From Lachnospiraceae bacterium (GTDB lineage: Bacteria > Bacillota > Clostridia > Lachnospirales > Lachnospiraceae): DNA of 64,000 nt. A model generated the notes under the pieces. The model ran no database searches, was not told where the DNA came from, and was given only the letters and a program-made list of their open reading frames with translations. Location: the NCBI GenBank assembly GCA_024692905.1, contig JAILLY010000123.1:1-64000 (forward strand), read 5' to 3'. Both the position numbers and the translations under genes were made by a program. Every line of letters starts with the position of its first letter. Positions within the stretch are counted from its first letter, which is position 1. Of this stretch, positions 1 to 9,815 are shown one piece after another.

Positions 1-2808
1 ATCCCCTCCGTGATAGGTGACCAGCAGATCACTTCGATAGCCGACAATGCTTTCGTCAGGTCGAGCGAATATGCCGACAAGCTTGAGAGACTAACGATCC
101 CCGATACGGTAAAAACGATTGGTACAAATGCTTTTTCGGGCCTTAAGAATCTTAAACAGGTTTATATTGAGACCACCGGAGTCGATGTCGGATCAAGCGC
201 ATTCTGCAGTAATCCCAAGCTGCAGTATGTACGTTTCGGACAGACCAAACAGGGCGGAGATACAACGATAGGTCAAAGCTGCTTCCTTGACTGTCCCAGC
301 CTGCTTGAGGTTGATTTCAGGGATGATTCGTATGATTCCGATGTGATATATGATGTTAATGTCAAGTCGATAGGAACCGATGCCTTCAAGACGAACAGGC
401 AGAAATCCTTCACGGACAGCGATCTTTATTCTGCGGGACTTAACAGGCTCGGGAGCGTAGCCAGTCCGGTGAGCGGATTATGGCTCGTAATGAAAGGCAG
501 TATAGATGAGTCATATGTTCCTTACAGGTTTGCGCTTAATCTGGATTCCGGTACGTCGGGAAGCGGAAGCGCCGGCGCACCCGTGATCGCATATACGGAT
601 GAGGGCACAAAGACAGGGCCTCTCGAAGCCATGGGTCTGCTCCCCGTAAAGGCATACGCCGCAACGACCGGTACCAATAAGGTAAGTACGAAATATAACA
701 GTTATATCACTTATGCGAGCGGTAATCCCGATAATGTATCGATCAGATATAATGAGGATGAAAGCAAGGGTTCCAAGGGAACATCGCTGCTCACTTATCC
801 GACGGTAAACAGCCAGATCGGTAAAAAGGCTGACGGGACCGATGTTTATATCAGCGATATCGTCAAGAAAAGGCAGAACGGCGAAGAACTCCAGGAAACC
901 GAGAATGATATACTCTTCAGGCTCGAAAACATCACAGTGCCCGTAGGTGTTGATAATCTGGATCAGGCGATCAATTCAATGGATGCCTCCGCACAGTACA
1001 TGAGCAGGATATACGGAACAGTAAACGGTGTTGAGGACGGTGTTCATACGATAACGCTCAATGTTGACAGGCTCCCTGATGCAGAAGGCATATTTGAGGA
1101 GGATAAATACCTTACGAACATACTGTTTAATAAGGACATAAAGAAGATAGGAAAGACCCCGTTTCTTGACTGTGAAAAGTTGAGCAAGGTAAGTTTCAAT
1201 GCTGAGGGCGATTATGACAAGGCGACCAAAGAGGATCCGTATTACTGGTGCGAGAACGGGATCGTATACAGTTATGACGGACAGGACGTGACTCTCGAGG
1301 AGGTGCTCCAGGGGAGAGGAAGCCTTCCCGATATATCATTAAATAAGATAAATTCGGCGAACGATCCCACGATATCGAGCGTTACGAAGATATCTCCTTC
1401 AGCGTTCATGAACTGCGAAGGGCTCAAGGAAGTCGATCTTAGCAGTGCGGAAAAACTCACACAAATTCCGGAGAACTGCTTCTACGGATGCTCCGGCCTT
1501 GATTCGATAATACTTCCGGATGCTGTCAATTACATTGAAAGCGGTGCGTTTATGGACTGCTATGACAAGATTGATGTCCTTATCCCCGGCAAGGAAGTAT
1601 TTATACATGATCAGGCCTTTAACGGAACCGACGATCCGACCATCATAACCTATTCGGACAGCGCAGCATACAGGTATGCACTCAGTAAGAAGATAGACTG
1701 GGAACTGCTTGATGATCTGTATACGGTAACCTTTTTGGATCATGACGGTAAGATCTTAAAGACCGATCGTGTGGCAAAGGGTGCGGATGCCAAGCCCCCC
1801 GAACCCGATCCTGAGAGGGACGGATATACCTTCAGCGGATGGAAGCCGGATTATAAGAACGTAACCTCGGATATCACCTGCGTTGCGCAGTATACCGAAA
1901 ACGGCAGCTCTTCATCCGGATCCTCCTCATCGGGATCCTCCTCATCGGGAAGCTCCGGTTCTACCGGCAAGACCGGCGGGAGCTCCGGCGGAAGTTCGGG
2001 CGGAAGTTCATCGGGAGGATCATCGGGAAGTTCCGGTTCTTCGTCGGGCGGAAGTTCATCGGGAAGCTCGGGCTCAAGTTCGGGTTCTTCCGGGAGCAGT
2101 GCGGGAGTGAACTCTTCAACCGTTCCCATAGTTATCAGCGGATATGCACCAAAGGGTGCGGCAGGTACGTCCGGTTCGATCGATAATACCACTCCGGGCA
2201 GCGGCACTGCGGCGCTTCCCTCAGCCGGCGGAAAGACAAGCATAATCTCCACCACTGACGGAATATCCGATGTAGGTAAGATGTCGGCAAAGGTTAACGG
2301 TTCTCCGGATAATTATGTGGTCAAGATAAGCCGTACGCCCGAAGCTGACCAGGCTGCATCAACAGCGCTCACTGCAGAATTCGGATCGCTTGCGGATATC
2401 CGTTATCTTCCGATCGACATAAGCCTTTATGATTCGACCGGAACCACGAAGATCTCTCCGGTACCGGAAGGGATCACTGTCAGCATAACACTGCCTCTTC
2501 CGGACGATCTTGCGATATACGGCGGAAATAATAAGATAGCATCAACGCAGGGAGGAACTCTTGATAAGATGACTCCCCGGTTTACGGTTATCAATTCGGT
2601 ACCGTGCATGACATTTACGGCTTCGCACTTTTCGCCGTATGTGATATATGTGGATACCGCAAATCTTTCCGCGGCAGGGACACTTGACCAGACGCCCAAG
2701 ACGGGTGATCCCATTCACCCCAAGTGGTTCCTTGTAACAGGACTTATCGCAGCAGCCCTGTTCATGTTCCTTAAAAGAGACAGGGAAGAAGCGTATGCAC
2801 CGGCCTGA
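1..2808 (+). CDS. BspA-type leucine-rich repeat surface protein with C-terminal wall/membrane anchor (5' end outside window)
   Basis: The reading frame is open from base 1 and already reads as LRR sequence before the first possible start (GTG at 10), so the true N-terminus lies upstream. Counting residues from base 1: BspA/Treponema-type LRR units (repeated IPDTV..IGTNAF-like pattern) near 5-130 and 375-560; an InlB B-repeat-like domain about 571-630 (ends in GYTFSGW and a tyrosine); a Gly/Ser linker about 635-701; a beta-rich domain about 760-885 ending in ASHFSPYV; then TPKTGD at 898-903, a hydrophobic helix about 908-924 and a basic KRDRE tail. The anchor resembles a sortase signal although LPxTG is not exact. 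Known role of the family: adhesion or surface binding. The ligand cannot be told from sequence. The next gene, 19 bases on, encodes a second LRR protein sharing the C-terminal domain. Confidence 0.85.
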   Translation: MPSVIGDQQITSIADNAFVRSSEYADKLERLTIPDTVKTIGTNAFSGLKNLKQVYIETTGVDVGSSAFCSNPKLQYVRFGQTKQGGDTTIGQSCFLDCPSLLEVDFRDDSYDSDVIYDVNVKSIGTDAFKTNRQKSFTDSDLYSAGLNRLGSVASPVSGLWLVMKGSIDESYVPYRFALNLDSGTSGSGSAGAPVIAYTDEGTKTGPLEAMGLLPVKAYAATTGTNKVSTKYNSYITYASGNPDNVSIRYNEDESKGSKGTSLLTYPTVNSQIGKKADGTDVYISDIVKKRQNGEELQETENDILFRLENITVPVGVDNLDQAINSMDASAQYMSRIYGTVNGVEDGVHTITLNVDRLPDAEGIFEEDKYLTNILFNKDIKKIGKTPFLDCEKLSKVSFNAEGDYDKATKEDPYYWCENGIVYSYDGQDVTLEEVLQGRGSLPDISLNKINSANDPTISSVTKISPSAFMNCEGLKEVDLSSAEKLTQIPENCFYGCSGLDSIILPDAVNYIESGAFMDCYDKIDVLIPGKEVFIHDQAFNGTDDPTIITYSDSAAYRYALSKKIDWELLDDLYTVTFLDHDGKILKTDRVAKGADAKPPEPDPERDGYTFSGWKPDYKNVTSDITCVAQYTENGSSSSGSSSSGSSSSGSSGSTGKTGGSSGGSSGGSSSGGSSGSSGSSSGGSSSGSSGSSSGSSGSSAGVNSSTVPIVISGYAPKGAAGTSGSIDNTTPGSGTAALPSAGGKTSIISTTDGISDVGKMSAKVNGSPDNYVVKISRTPEADQAASTALTAEFGSLADIRYLPIDISLYDSTGTTKISPVPEGITVSITLPLPDDLAIYGGNNKIASTQGGTLDKMTPRFTVINSVPCMTFTASHFSPYVIYVDTANLSAAGTLDQTPKTGDPIHPKWFLVTGLIAAALFMFLKRDREEAYAPA
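1903..2106 (+). repeat. Gly/Ser-coding low-complexity repeat
   Basis: Imperfect short tandem repeats of TCC/TCA/GGA/GGC-rich codons encode an almost pure Gly/Ser linker inside the first LRR protein. It separates the InlB-like domain from the C-terminal beta domain, as expected for a flexible surface stalk. The opposite strand reads as a long Pro/Glu/Leu frame, a by-product of this composition. Length variation by slippage is plausible. Confidence 0.8.
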
Positions 2809-2827
2809 GCGGATATGAGGGATTAAG

Positions 2828-5779
2828 ATGGGGAGAAAGATTAGAAGGCTGATCGCTTTACTTCTATGCGCGACTTCGGTCATTATAATGTGCCTTCCGG
2901 CAGACAGGCCGTCGGCTTCAACGACGGTCGGAGATTACGAGATCGACGGGAGCACACTTGTAAAATATAACGGGAAGAGTGATGTGATCACTCTTCCGAA
3001 TACGATACGTACGATCGGTAAGGATGCATTCTCGGGAAACGCTTCGCTTGTAAGGGTCAACATTCCCGACAGCGTCAGTAAGATCGATTTTGCGGCATTT
3101 GAAAACTGTAAAAGTCTAATGACCGTTAATATTCCCGAAAGTGTAAAGTCGATCGGGCAGAGTGCTTTTTCCGGATGTGAAGAGCTTAAATATGTAAATA
3201 TACCCTCAAAATGTGACAGCATCGGGTCCGCCGCTTTTGCAAAGTGCCTTAAACTGACTACGATCCCGGTGGCTCCTTCAAACAGATCATTTGTCTGTGT
3301 GGACGGCGTGCTTTACTCGGCTGACGGAAAGAAACTTGTTCAGTACCTTGCCGGCAGACCGAAGGCCTCATTTAACATGCCATCGGGTACTGAATCGATC
3401 GGAGAGTATGCATTTTGGGGTGCACCTCTTCTTACAGACATTTCACTTTCACCGAAATTAAAGGAAATACCTGAATATGCATTTGCCAACTGTTCCGGAC
3501 TTAATAATGTCGTGATCCCTTATAATGTGGAATCGCTCATGGCATTTTCTTTCAGTGACTGTTACAACTTAAAGAGTGTCATGCTTCCCGATTCCGTCGG
3601 ATATATTGATGAAAAGGCTTTTTATCTTACCGACGGTGTGACGGTGAATTATTATGATTCCGAAAAAGCGCGTAAGAAAGCCGATGAAGGTATACCGGCA
3701 GAAGATTTTGCGGATTATGCCGGCAGTGTATCCGCCAATTCATATGACGCCGGTTCATCAGGTTCTGCGGCGCAGAAGGCAAATATAACCTCGCTTCCGT
3801 ATGTCAGTTCAATGACCCCGGATTATACGGAAAATAAGATCCCGGGTGAACTCGCATCCGGAAAGGTGGTCGGTGGGTCCGCCCTTATCATGATGAGTCC
3901 TGATGTTGAAGTGCTCGGATTCGATCCTGCGGCAGCTGAAGCTGAGGACTCTGTTCCGTATGTTTATTCGGAACCCGGTGAGGATAACGAATATACCGTC
4001 ATAAACGGGACATTGTCTTTACAGAATACAGATGATACCGCCGCTTTGCTTCCGGCAGGCATCTTACGGATCGGTAACAGAGTATTTTACAAGGACAGCT
4101 CACTTGGCTCCGTAACCCTTCCTTCCGGTCTAAAAAGCATAGGTGACTTTGCATTTGCCCGTTCCGGACTTGAAAGCATTGATATCCCGGAAGGGACCGA
4201 AGAGATCGGTTATGCGGCCTTTTATAACTGCGGATCGCTTAATGACGTAAATATTCCGTCAAGCGTCAGGAGCATTGAACTCGGGGCATTTGACGGAACA
4301 CCGTGGTTATCATCAACTCCCGGAGACGGAAACGGATGCATCATCGTCGGTGACGGGATTCTTTTAAAATATTCCGGGAGCAGCCCGAACGTGACCGTGC
4401 CCGAGGGAGTAAAAGTCATCGGCCCCGGTTCTTTTCAGGGGAATGACAGGCTTTCATCCGTTATACTTCCCGAGGGCCTTGAAAAGATCGGAGAAGATGC
4501 TTTTAACGGCTGCAGTTCGCTTAAATCCGTATCGATCCCCCAAACGGTCAGCACGATAGAAGACCGTGCGTTCAAAGGCTGCGGCATAGGAAATATATCC
4601 ATTCCCGCATCCGTAAGAAACATAGGTCTCGGGGCGTTTGACATAACGGGACGCTCTGAAGCATCCCCTTATGATGCCGTAATCTTTACCGGAAACGAAC
4701 TTCCCTGTGTTTCATTCAAGAATACCGCAACAAGGCTCTCGGCACAGCCGCTTCGTACCATGCCTTTTGCCGGTTACGATAATGCGGTGATAGGTAAGGA
4801 TACCGTTATCAACGATGACAGTATATTATCACCTTCACAATTCGGATTCAGAGGGCAGGTATATACGATAAACGATGAAAACGGAGCGGACGGGGGCAGG
4901 CTTACACTTATCCAGGCTGACAGGGAAGGCTTTGGTGATTCTCATGAAGCCCTTATAGATCCGCATGTTGATATAAACGGTACTTCATATATCATGTCGG
5001 GAGTTCACGAGAAGGCATTTGACCCGTATGATAACGTTTATGAGTGGACCGATGTTATGACATCTTCGGTTGCGATATCGGGCAACACTTCACCGGAAGT
5101 AAGTGAGATGTTAGCGGAAGTTAATTCCAAATTAAGTTCCGTATCACCTCCCGTTAAACAGTCTGCCGCTGCCGGCGAAGCCTTACCCGTAAAGATCGGC
5201 ATGGATCCTTCGCTCAGTGCGGATAAAGATGAACCTGCGGCATATATCACGGTTCCGTCCGGTGATTACAGCATAATCGTCAGAGGTGACACGGATGCCA
5301 ATAATGCCGTAGGAGCGGCGCTTGCAAAACGATACGGAGATACGGGCACCATGACCGTGGTTCCCATGGATATCTCGATGTATGACGACAGAACGCATCT
5401 TCCGATCAAAAGACTTTCGGGATCCAAGGTCGATCTTGAGCTTCCGATACCGACGGCGCTTACGCTGGAATCAAACATAAACGTCGCCGCGATCGACGAT
5501 AACGGGCTTATAGAGGAGATATCGAGCGAGATCGTCAATCACGGCGGGAATGACAAGATAAAGTTTGTTGCGTCGCATTTTTCAACCTATGTGTTTTATT
5601 CGGGAATATCCGCTGTTGAAACGGCTCCCGAGGAGAATCTGGCACATTCAAAAGGCACAGCGGTAATAAGAACGCTCAACCGCAGCGTGGGAATAACTAC
5701 CGTGAAATGGTATATCATTACAATACTGCTTTCGTTTGCGGCAATACTGTTTCTGTATAAAGGAAAGTCACGTACTTGA
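2828..5779 (+). CDS. BspA-type leucine-rich repeat secreted membrane-anchored protein
   Basis: 983 residues, start ATG with GAGGGA upstream. The N-terminus is a signal peptide (basic MGRKIRR, hydrophobic stretch, small residues near 28-30). Two blocks of BspA-type LRR (LRR_5 style, repeating xxIPxSVxxIGxxAF) run about 35-275 and 395-610, separated by a Ser/Ala-rich spacer. A beta-rich domain about 811-926 ends in ASHFSTYVFY and closely resembles the C-terminal domain of the upstream protein. A single helix at about 961-977 followed by KGKSRT ends the protein; unlike its neighbour it has no PKTGD motif, so membrane retention rather than sortase attachment is inferred. The pair probably forms a two-gene operon. 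Function beyond extracellular binding is unknown. Confidence 0.85.
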   Translation: MGRKIRRLIALLLCATSVIIMCLPADRPSASTTVGDYEIDGSTLVKYNGKSDVITLPNTIRTIGKDAFSGNASLVRVNIPDSVSKIDFAAFENCKSLMTVNIPESVKSIGQSAFSGCEELKYVNIPSKCDSIGSAAFAKCLKLTTIPVAPSNRSFVCVDGVLYSADGKKLVQYLAGRPKASFNMPSGTESIGEYAFWGAPLLTDISLSPKLKEIPEYAFANCSGLNNVVIPYNVESLMAFSFSDCYNLKSVMLPDSVGYIDEKAFYLTDGVTVNYYDSEKARKKADEGIPAEDFADYAGSVSANSYDAGSSGSAAQKANITSLPYVSSMTPDYTENKIPGELASGKVVGGSALIMMSPDVEVLGFDPAAAEAEDSVPYVYSEPGEDNEYTVINGTLSLQNTDDTAALLPAGILRIGNRVFYKDSSLGSVTLPSGLKSIGDFAFARSGLESIDIPEGTEEIGYAAFYNCGSLNDVNIPSSVRSIELGAFDGTPWLSSTPGDGNGCIIVGDGILLKYSGSSPNVTVPEGVKVIGPGSFQGNDRLSSVILPEGLEKIGEDAFNGCSSLKSVSIPQTVSTIEDRAFKGCGIGNISIPASVRNIGLGAFDITGRSEASPYDAVIFTGNELPCVSFKNTATRLSAQPLRTMPFAGYDNAVIGKDTVINDDSILSPSQFGFRGQVYTINDENGADGGRLTLIQADREGFGDSHEALIDPHVDINGTSYIMSGVHEKAFDPYDNVYEWTDVMTSSVAISGNTSPEVSEMLAEVNSKLSSVSPPVKQSAAAGEALPVKIGMDPSLSADKDEPAAYITVPSGDYSIIVRGDTDANNAVGAALAKRYGDTGTMTVVPMDISMYDDRTHLPIKRLSGSKVDLELPIPTALTLESNINVAAIDDNGLIEEISSEIVNHGGNDKIKFVASHFSTYVFYSGISAVETAPEENLAHSKGTAVIRTLNRSVGITTVKWYIITILLSFAAILFLYKGKSRT

Positions 5780-5804
5780 AAATAATGTGTTTATAAAATA
5801 AAAT
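5776..5804 (+). promoter_or_regulatory. sigma-70-type promoter before the citrate synthase-icd-rex operon
   Basis: TTGAAA at 5776-5781, a 17-base spacer, and TAAAAT at 5799-5804, 36 bases before the next start codon. The -35 box overlaps the stop of the LRR gene, marking a new transcription unit. I looked for a Rex-type operator (TTGTTAA/TTAACAA dyad) nearby and did not see one. Confidence 0.6.
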
Positions 5805-5839
5805 GATTATAAATATTTTTTAGAACCGAGGAGAATATT

Positions 5840-7258
5840 ATGAAAACCGAGGACAGAGCCGTAAGGATGAACGGCAAAAACAACCTCCTTGAACTTGAAG
5901 AACACATGTATATCCTGGCTGACGTTGAAACACCCAACGTCTTCAGGAATCTGTTCCCATACGAGGAAGTACCCAAGATAGCATTTAATGACAGGATCGT
6001 TCCGCACAACATGCCGAAGGAGATATGGATAACCGATACCACCTTCAGGGACGGCCAGCAGAGCAGAGCACCTTATACTACCGAGCAGATAGTAACCATT
6101 TACGATTTTCTTCACAGGCTCGGCGGACCGAACGGTATGATAAGGGCCAGTGAATTCTTTCTTTACAGCAAAAAAGACAGGGATGCGGTTTACAAGTGCA
6201 TGGAGAGAGGATATCAGTTCCCTGAGATAACCAGCTGGATAAGAGCAAGCAAGGAAGATTTCAAACTCGTTAAGGATATCGGCATGAAAGAGACGGGTAT
6301 CCTTGTCAGCTGCTCGGATTATCACATTTTCTATAAGCTTAAGATGAACCGCAGACAGGCCATGGAGCATTACCTCAACATCGTCAAGGATTGTCTTGAG
6401 GAAGGCATAAGCCCCAGGTGCCATCTCGAAGACATTACAAGGGCGGATATTTACGGATATGTTATCCCTTTCTGTCTCGAACTGATGCGCCTGATGGATG
6501 AATACAAGATCCCGATAAAGATCCGCGCATGCGACACCATGGGATACGGAGTGAATTATCCCGGTGCCGTTATACCACGTTCGGTACAGGGCATAATATA
6601 CGGTCTTAATAAACATGCGGGCGTAGATCCCCACCTGCTTGAGTGGCACGGACATAATGATTTCTATAAGGCCGTATCCAATTCGACAACGGCATGGCTT
6701 TACGGATGCGCCGGTGTGAACTGTTCACTGTTCGGTATAGGTGAGCGGACCGGAAATACCCCTCTTGAAGCAATGGTATTTGAATATGCCCAGTTAAAGG
6801 GAGACTTAAACGGGATGGATACCACCGTGATCACCGAGCTTGCCGAGTATTATGAGAAGGATATAGGTTACAGCATCCCTCCCCGCACGCCTTTTGTCGG
6901 TGAGAATTTTAACGTTACGAGAGCCGGCATACACGCCGACGGTCTTCTCAAGAACGAAGAGATATATAATATCTTTGATACCGAGAAATTCTTAAACCGC
7001 CCCGTATTATGTGCGGTTTCCAATACTTCGGGACTTGCCGGCATTGCCCATTGGATAAACACATATTATAAACTTCCCGTGGAAAAGCATGTCGATAAGA
7101 ACTGCGATCTTGTTAAAAGGATAAAGGAGATCGTCGACAGTGAATATGAGAGCGGAAGAGTTACTGTCATGACAAATGCGGAGCTTGTGAGCATTATATC
7201 CCAGACATGCACAGATCTTAAATTGCCGCAGCTTAAGCGTCCCGACAGAAAAAAATAA
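5840..7258 (+). CDS. Probable Re-citrate synthase (isopropylmalate/homocitrate synthase family)
   Basis: 472 residues with a GAGGAG ribosome site. A DRE-TIM metallolyase: the barrel opens with [11 protein letters not shown] (catalytic Arg70, Asp71) and the metal motif HGHND is at 270-274. It lacks the C-terminal LeuA regulatory domain. The sequence matches what I recall of the clostridial Re-citrate synthase group ([20 protein letters not shown] type motif, HGHNDFYK), which condenses acetyl-CoA and oxaloacetate with Re stereochemistry. The next gene is NADP isocitrate dehydrogenase, 26 bases on, supporting citrate rather than isopropylmalate as product. In an anaerobe this branch would feed 2-oxoglutarate to glutamate. 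Aconitase is not in the window. The alternative is a 2-isopropylmalate or homocitrate synthase; family certain, substrate inferred. Confidence 0.75.
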   Translation: MKTEDRAVRMNGKNNLLELEEHMYILADVETPNVFRNLFPYEEVPKIAFNDRIVPHNMPKEIWITDTTFRDGQQSRAPYTTEQIVTIYDFLHRLGGPNGMIRASEFFLYSKKDRDAVYKCMERGYQFPEITSWIRASKEDFKLVKDIGMKETGILVSCSDYHIFYKLKMNRRQAMEHYLNIVKDCLEEGISPRCHLEDITRADIYGYVIPFCLELMRLMDEYKIPIKIRACDTMGYGVNYPGAVIPRSVQGIIYGLNKHAGVDPHLLEWHGHNDFYKAVSNSTTAWLYGCAGVNCSLFGIGERTGNTPLEAMVFEYAQLKGDLNGMDTTVITELAEYYEKDIGYSIPPRTPFVGENFNVTRAGIHADGLLKNEEIYNIFDTEKFLNRPVLCAVSNTSGLAGIAHWINTYYKLPVEKHVDKNCDLVKRIKEIVDSEYESGRVTVMTNAELVSIISQTCTDLKLPQLKRPDRKK

Positions 7259-7284
7259 AACAGATAACGGATCATGGAGTAAAT

Positions 7285-8496
7285 ATGGATAAGATCATTA
7301 TGAAAACACCCATCGTTGAAATGGATGGCGATGAAATGACAAGGATATTATGGAAGATGATAAAGGATGAACTTCTTCTTCCGTTTATCGAACTTAAAAC
7401 CGAGTATTATGACCTGGGTTTAAAGCACAGGAATGAAACGGATGATAAGGTTACAAGGGATTCGGCAGAAGCCACGGCAAAATACGGGGTTGCCGTCAAG
7501 TGCGCGACGATCACGCCGAATGCCGCAAGGATGAGTGAATATAACCTTAAGGAAATGTGGAAGAGTCCGAACGGCACGATCAGGGCCATGCTCAACGGCA
7601 CGGTATTCCGCAGCCCGATCATCGTAAAGGGAATAGAGCCTTATGTAAAGAACTGGAAAAAACCCATAACGATAGCAAGGCATGCATACGGCGATATATA
7701 TTTAAACAGTGAGATGCGTATAGAGGGTCCGGGCAAGGCAGAACTTGTATTTACTGCCCCGGACGGTACAAAGACGAGCCAGCTCATACATGAATTTGAT
7801 GAAAACGGCGGGGTGGTCCAGGGTGTCCATAACTGCACCGGTTCCATCGAAGCTTTCGCCAGGTGCTGTTTCAATTATGCGCTTGACCGAAGACAGGACC
7901 TGTGGTTCGGTGCAAAGGATACCATCTCCAAGAAATACGATCATCATTTCAAGGACATATTTAACGGTATATATGAGAAGGAATACAAGGATAAGTTTGA
8001 AGCTGCCGGGATCGAGTTTTTCTATACCCTGATCGATGATATCGTAGCCAGGATAATGAGGTCCGAGGGTGGCATGATATGGGCATGCAAGAATTATGAC
8101 GGCGACGTGATGAGCGATATGGTCTCAAGTGCTTTCGGTTCACTTGCCATGATGACCTCAGTCCTTGTTTCACCGAGCGGAGTATACGAATATGAAGCCG
8201 CACACGGTACGGTACAGCGCCATTATTATCAGTATCTTGAGGGCAAGGAGACATCAACAAATTCCGTCGCAACTATATTTGCATGGACCGGCGCACTTAA
8301 GAAAAGAGGTGAACTCGACGGTATCCCTGAATTGTCTGATTTTGCCTCAAAGCTTGAAAAGGCGACCATCGATACTATTGAATCGGGAAAGATGACAAAG
8401 GATCTTTCGCTGATCACGACTCTTGATTCACCAACTGTCCTTAACAGCCTCGATTTCATAAAGGCGATCAGAGAGACTCTGGAAGCGGGTTTATAG
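7285..8496 (+). CDS. icd: NADP-dependent isocitrate dehydrogenase, eukaryotic-type
   Basis: 403 residues, the usual length for the homodimeric eukaryote-like class. It oxidatively decarboxylates isocitrate to 2-oxoglutarate. Visible residues: substrate-binding SPNGTIR at 94-100, Arg109, and ARHAYGD with Arg132 at the same number as human IDH1; the metal-binding YDGDVMSD; and the NADP loop [12 protein letters not shown], which keeps the Arg-His pair. The ribosome site is GGAG. It sits between the citrate-synthase-like gene and rex, so the trio links 2-oxoglutarate synthesis to redox sensing. Confidence 0.95.
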   Translation: MDKIIMKTPIVEMDGDEMTRILWKMIKDELLLPFIELKTEYYDLGLKHRNETDDKVTRDSAEATAKYGVAVKCATITPNAARMSEYNLKEMWKSPNGTIRAMLNGTVFRSPIIVKGIEPYVKNWKKPITIARHAYGDIYLNSEMRIEGPGKAELVFTAPDGTKTSQLIHEFDENGGVVQGVHNCTGSIEAFARCCFNYALDRRQDLWFGAKDTISKKYDHHFKDIFNGIYEKEYKDKFEAAGIEFFYTLIDDIVARIMRSEGGMIWACKNYDGDVMSDMVSSAFGSLAMMTSVLVSPSGVYEYEAAHGTVQRHYYQYLEGKETSTNSVATIFAWTGALKKRGELDGIPELSDFASKLEKATIDTIESGKMTKDLSLITTLDSPTVLNSLDFIKAIRETLEAGL

Positions 8497-8508
8497 GACT
8501 TACTATCA

Positions 8509-9162
8509 ATGCGGGGTAATTATTTGGAAGCAAAGGGAATCTCAAGTGCGGTCATAAGCAGGCTGCCGCGATATTACAGATATTTGGGCGAACTGAACGA
8601 TGAAGGAGTTGAGAGGATATCCTCAAAGGAACTGTCCCGACTCATGAAGGTCACTGCTTCACAGATCAGGCAGGACCTGAATAATTTCGGCGGTTTCGGC
8701 CAGCAGGGCTACGGATATAATGTTAAATATCTTTATGAGGAGATCGGTAATATCCTCGGCCTTGATAAAAAGCATAACCTGATACTGATAGGAGCGGGAA
8801 ATCTCGGACAGGCACTTGCCAATTACGTGAATTTTGAAAAGCGTGGTTTTATCATCCGCGGCATATTTGACTGCAATAAAAGCATACACGGTAAAGTCAT
8901 AAGAGGTATCACGGTAAGGCCGATGGAGGAGATAGAGTCATTCATGGCCGACAACGATATAGACATAGCGGTACTGACAATACCCAAGACCGGAGCCGTG
9001 GAAGTTGCCAACCGGCTTGTTTCATACGGCATAAAGGGTTTTTGGAATTTTGCTCATGTTGATCTTAATGTTCCGGATCATATTGAGGTGGAAAATGTCC
9101 ACTTATCGGAAAGCCTTATGAAGCTTTCCTATAATCTCGGATGTCGGAAAGGCGGGAAATGA
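8509..9162 (+). CDS. rex: Redox-sensing transcriptional repressor Rex
   Basis: Up to 217 residues. The N-terminal winged helix contains AVISRLPRYYRYL and the recognition helix TASQIRQDLNNFGGFG; the C-terminal Rossmann fold carries GAGNLGQAL and binds NADH/NAD+. Rex represses fermentation and NADH-reoxidation genes when NAD+ is high. Start choice is open: ATG at 8509 has only a distant AGGA, whereas TTG at 8524 has GGGG seven bases upstream and gives an N-terminus (LEAKGISSAVI) of the usual Rex length. Adjacent to icd by 12 bases, so probably co-transcribed with a major source of reduced cofactor. Confidence 0.95.
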   Translation: MRGNYLEAKGISSAVISRLPRYYRYLGELNDEGVERISSKELSRLMKVTASQIRQDLNNFGGFGQQGYGYNVKYLYEEIGNILGLDKKHNLILIGAGNLGQALANYVNFEKRGFIIRGIFDCNKSIHGKVIRGITVRPMEEIESFMADNDIDIAVLTIPKTGAVEVANRLVSYGIKGFWNFAHVDLNVPDHIEVENVHLSESLMKLSYNLGCRKGGK

Positions 9163-9163
9163 T

Positions 9164-9814
9164 ATGGCCATTTCGGAAGAAAAATTCAGAAATGCCCTTC
9201 AGGACAAGAGAATACCGGTTCTCATACTTGACAACAAGTGGCACAAGCTGTTCAAACGCTCGGGAACCACACCTGAGATAGAAATACTTGAAAAGGAACT
9301 GACGGCTCTTCTCAAACGGCAGGGGAAGCTGAACAGCCAGATCAAGGACTTAAAGAAGATCAAGGGCGATCTTATGAACAACATAGTCAGCAGCATGGAT
9401 GAAAACGACGAGATGTCGGAGAAAAAAGTAACCGACAGCAAACGTCTCATCAATGAATCCAATGACCAGATCGACAAATATGAGGATGAGCTGCTCGAAC
9501 TTCCCAAACAGATAGATACCGTCAACAAGGAACTGATGTTAAAGTCCATGGAACTGTGTTACGAAACTCTTGCCGAGAATACGGATGAGATCGAGAGCAT
9601 AGCCGACTGGATCCGTGATATCAGGATACAGTTGAAAAAGAACATTATAAAGAAGCAGGAAAAGGAATTCCAGAACGCAGATCTGTATTCATATATGCAT
9701 GACATTTTCGGACATGAAGTAATGGAATTGTTTGATATGAGATACGAACCGACGCTTAAGAAACCGGAAACCAAGGAAGAGAACTCAGAAAACTCTGAAA
9801 AGAAGGAAGGATAA
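9164..9814 (+). CDS. Uncharacterised coiled-coil protein
   Basis: 216 residues, no signal peptide or membrane helix. It starts one base after the rex stop, with a GGCGGGAAA ribosome site. After a folded-looking N-terminus (residues 1-35, with IPVLILDNKWHKLF), two highly charged helical stretches about 40-75 and 85-150 look like an antiparallel coiled coil; the tail is Glu/Asn/Lys-rich and probably disordered. I do not recognise the family. Translational coupling to rex and nnr suggests a cytoplasmic role produced together with them, but no function can be assigned. Confidence 0.8.
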   Translation: MAISEEKFRNALQDKRIPVLILDNKWHKLFKRSGTTPEIEILEKELTALLKRQGKLNSQIKDLKKIKGDLMNNIVSSMDENDEMSEKKVTDSKRLINESNDQIDKYEDELLELPKQIDTVNKELMLKSMELCYETLAENTDEIESIADWIRDIRIQLKKNIIKKQEKEFQNADLYSYMHDIFGHEVMELFDMRYEPTLKKPETKEENSENSEKKEG

Positions 9815-9815
9815 C

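Noticed and set aside
1851-2255. 134-codon - strand frame rich in Pro, Glu, Leu and Asp
   Set aside because: It is the reverse of the Gly/Ser linker codons; no ribosome site or promoter.
5807-6655. 282-codon - strand frame
   Set aside because: Complete shadow of the highly conserved citrate-synthase-like gene; no ribosome site.
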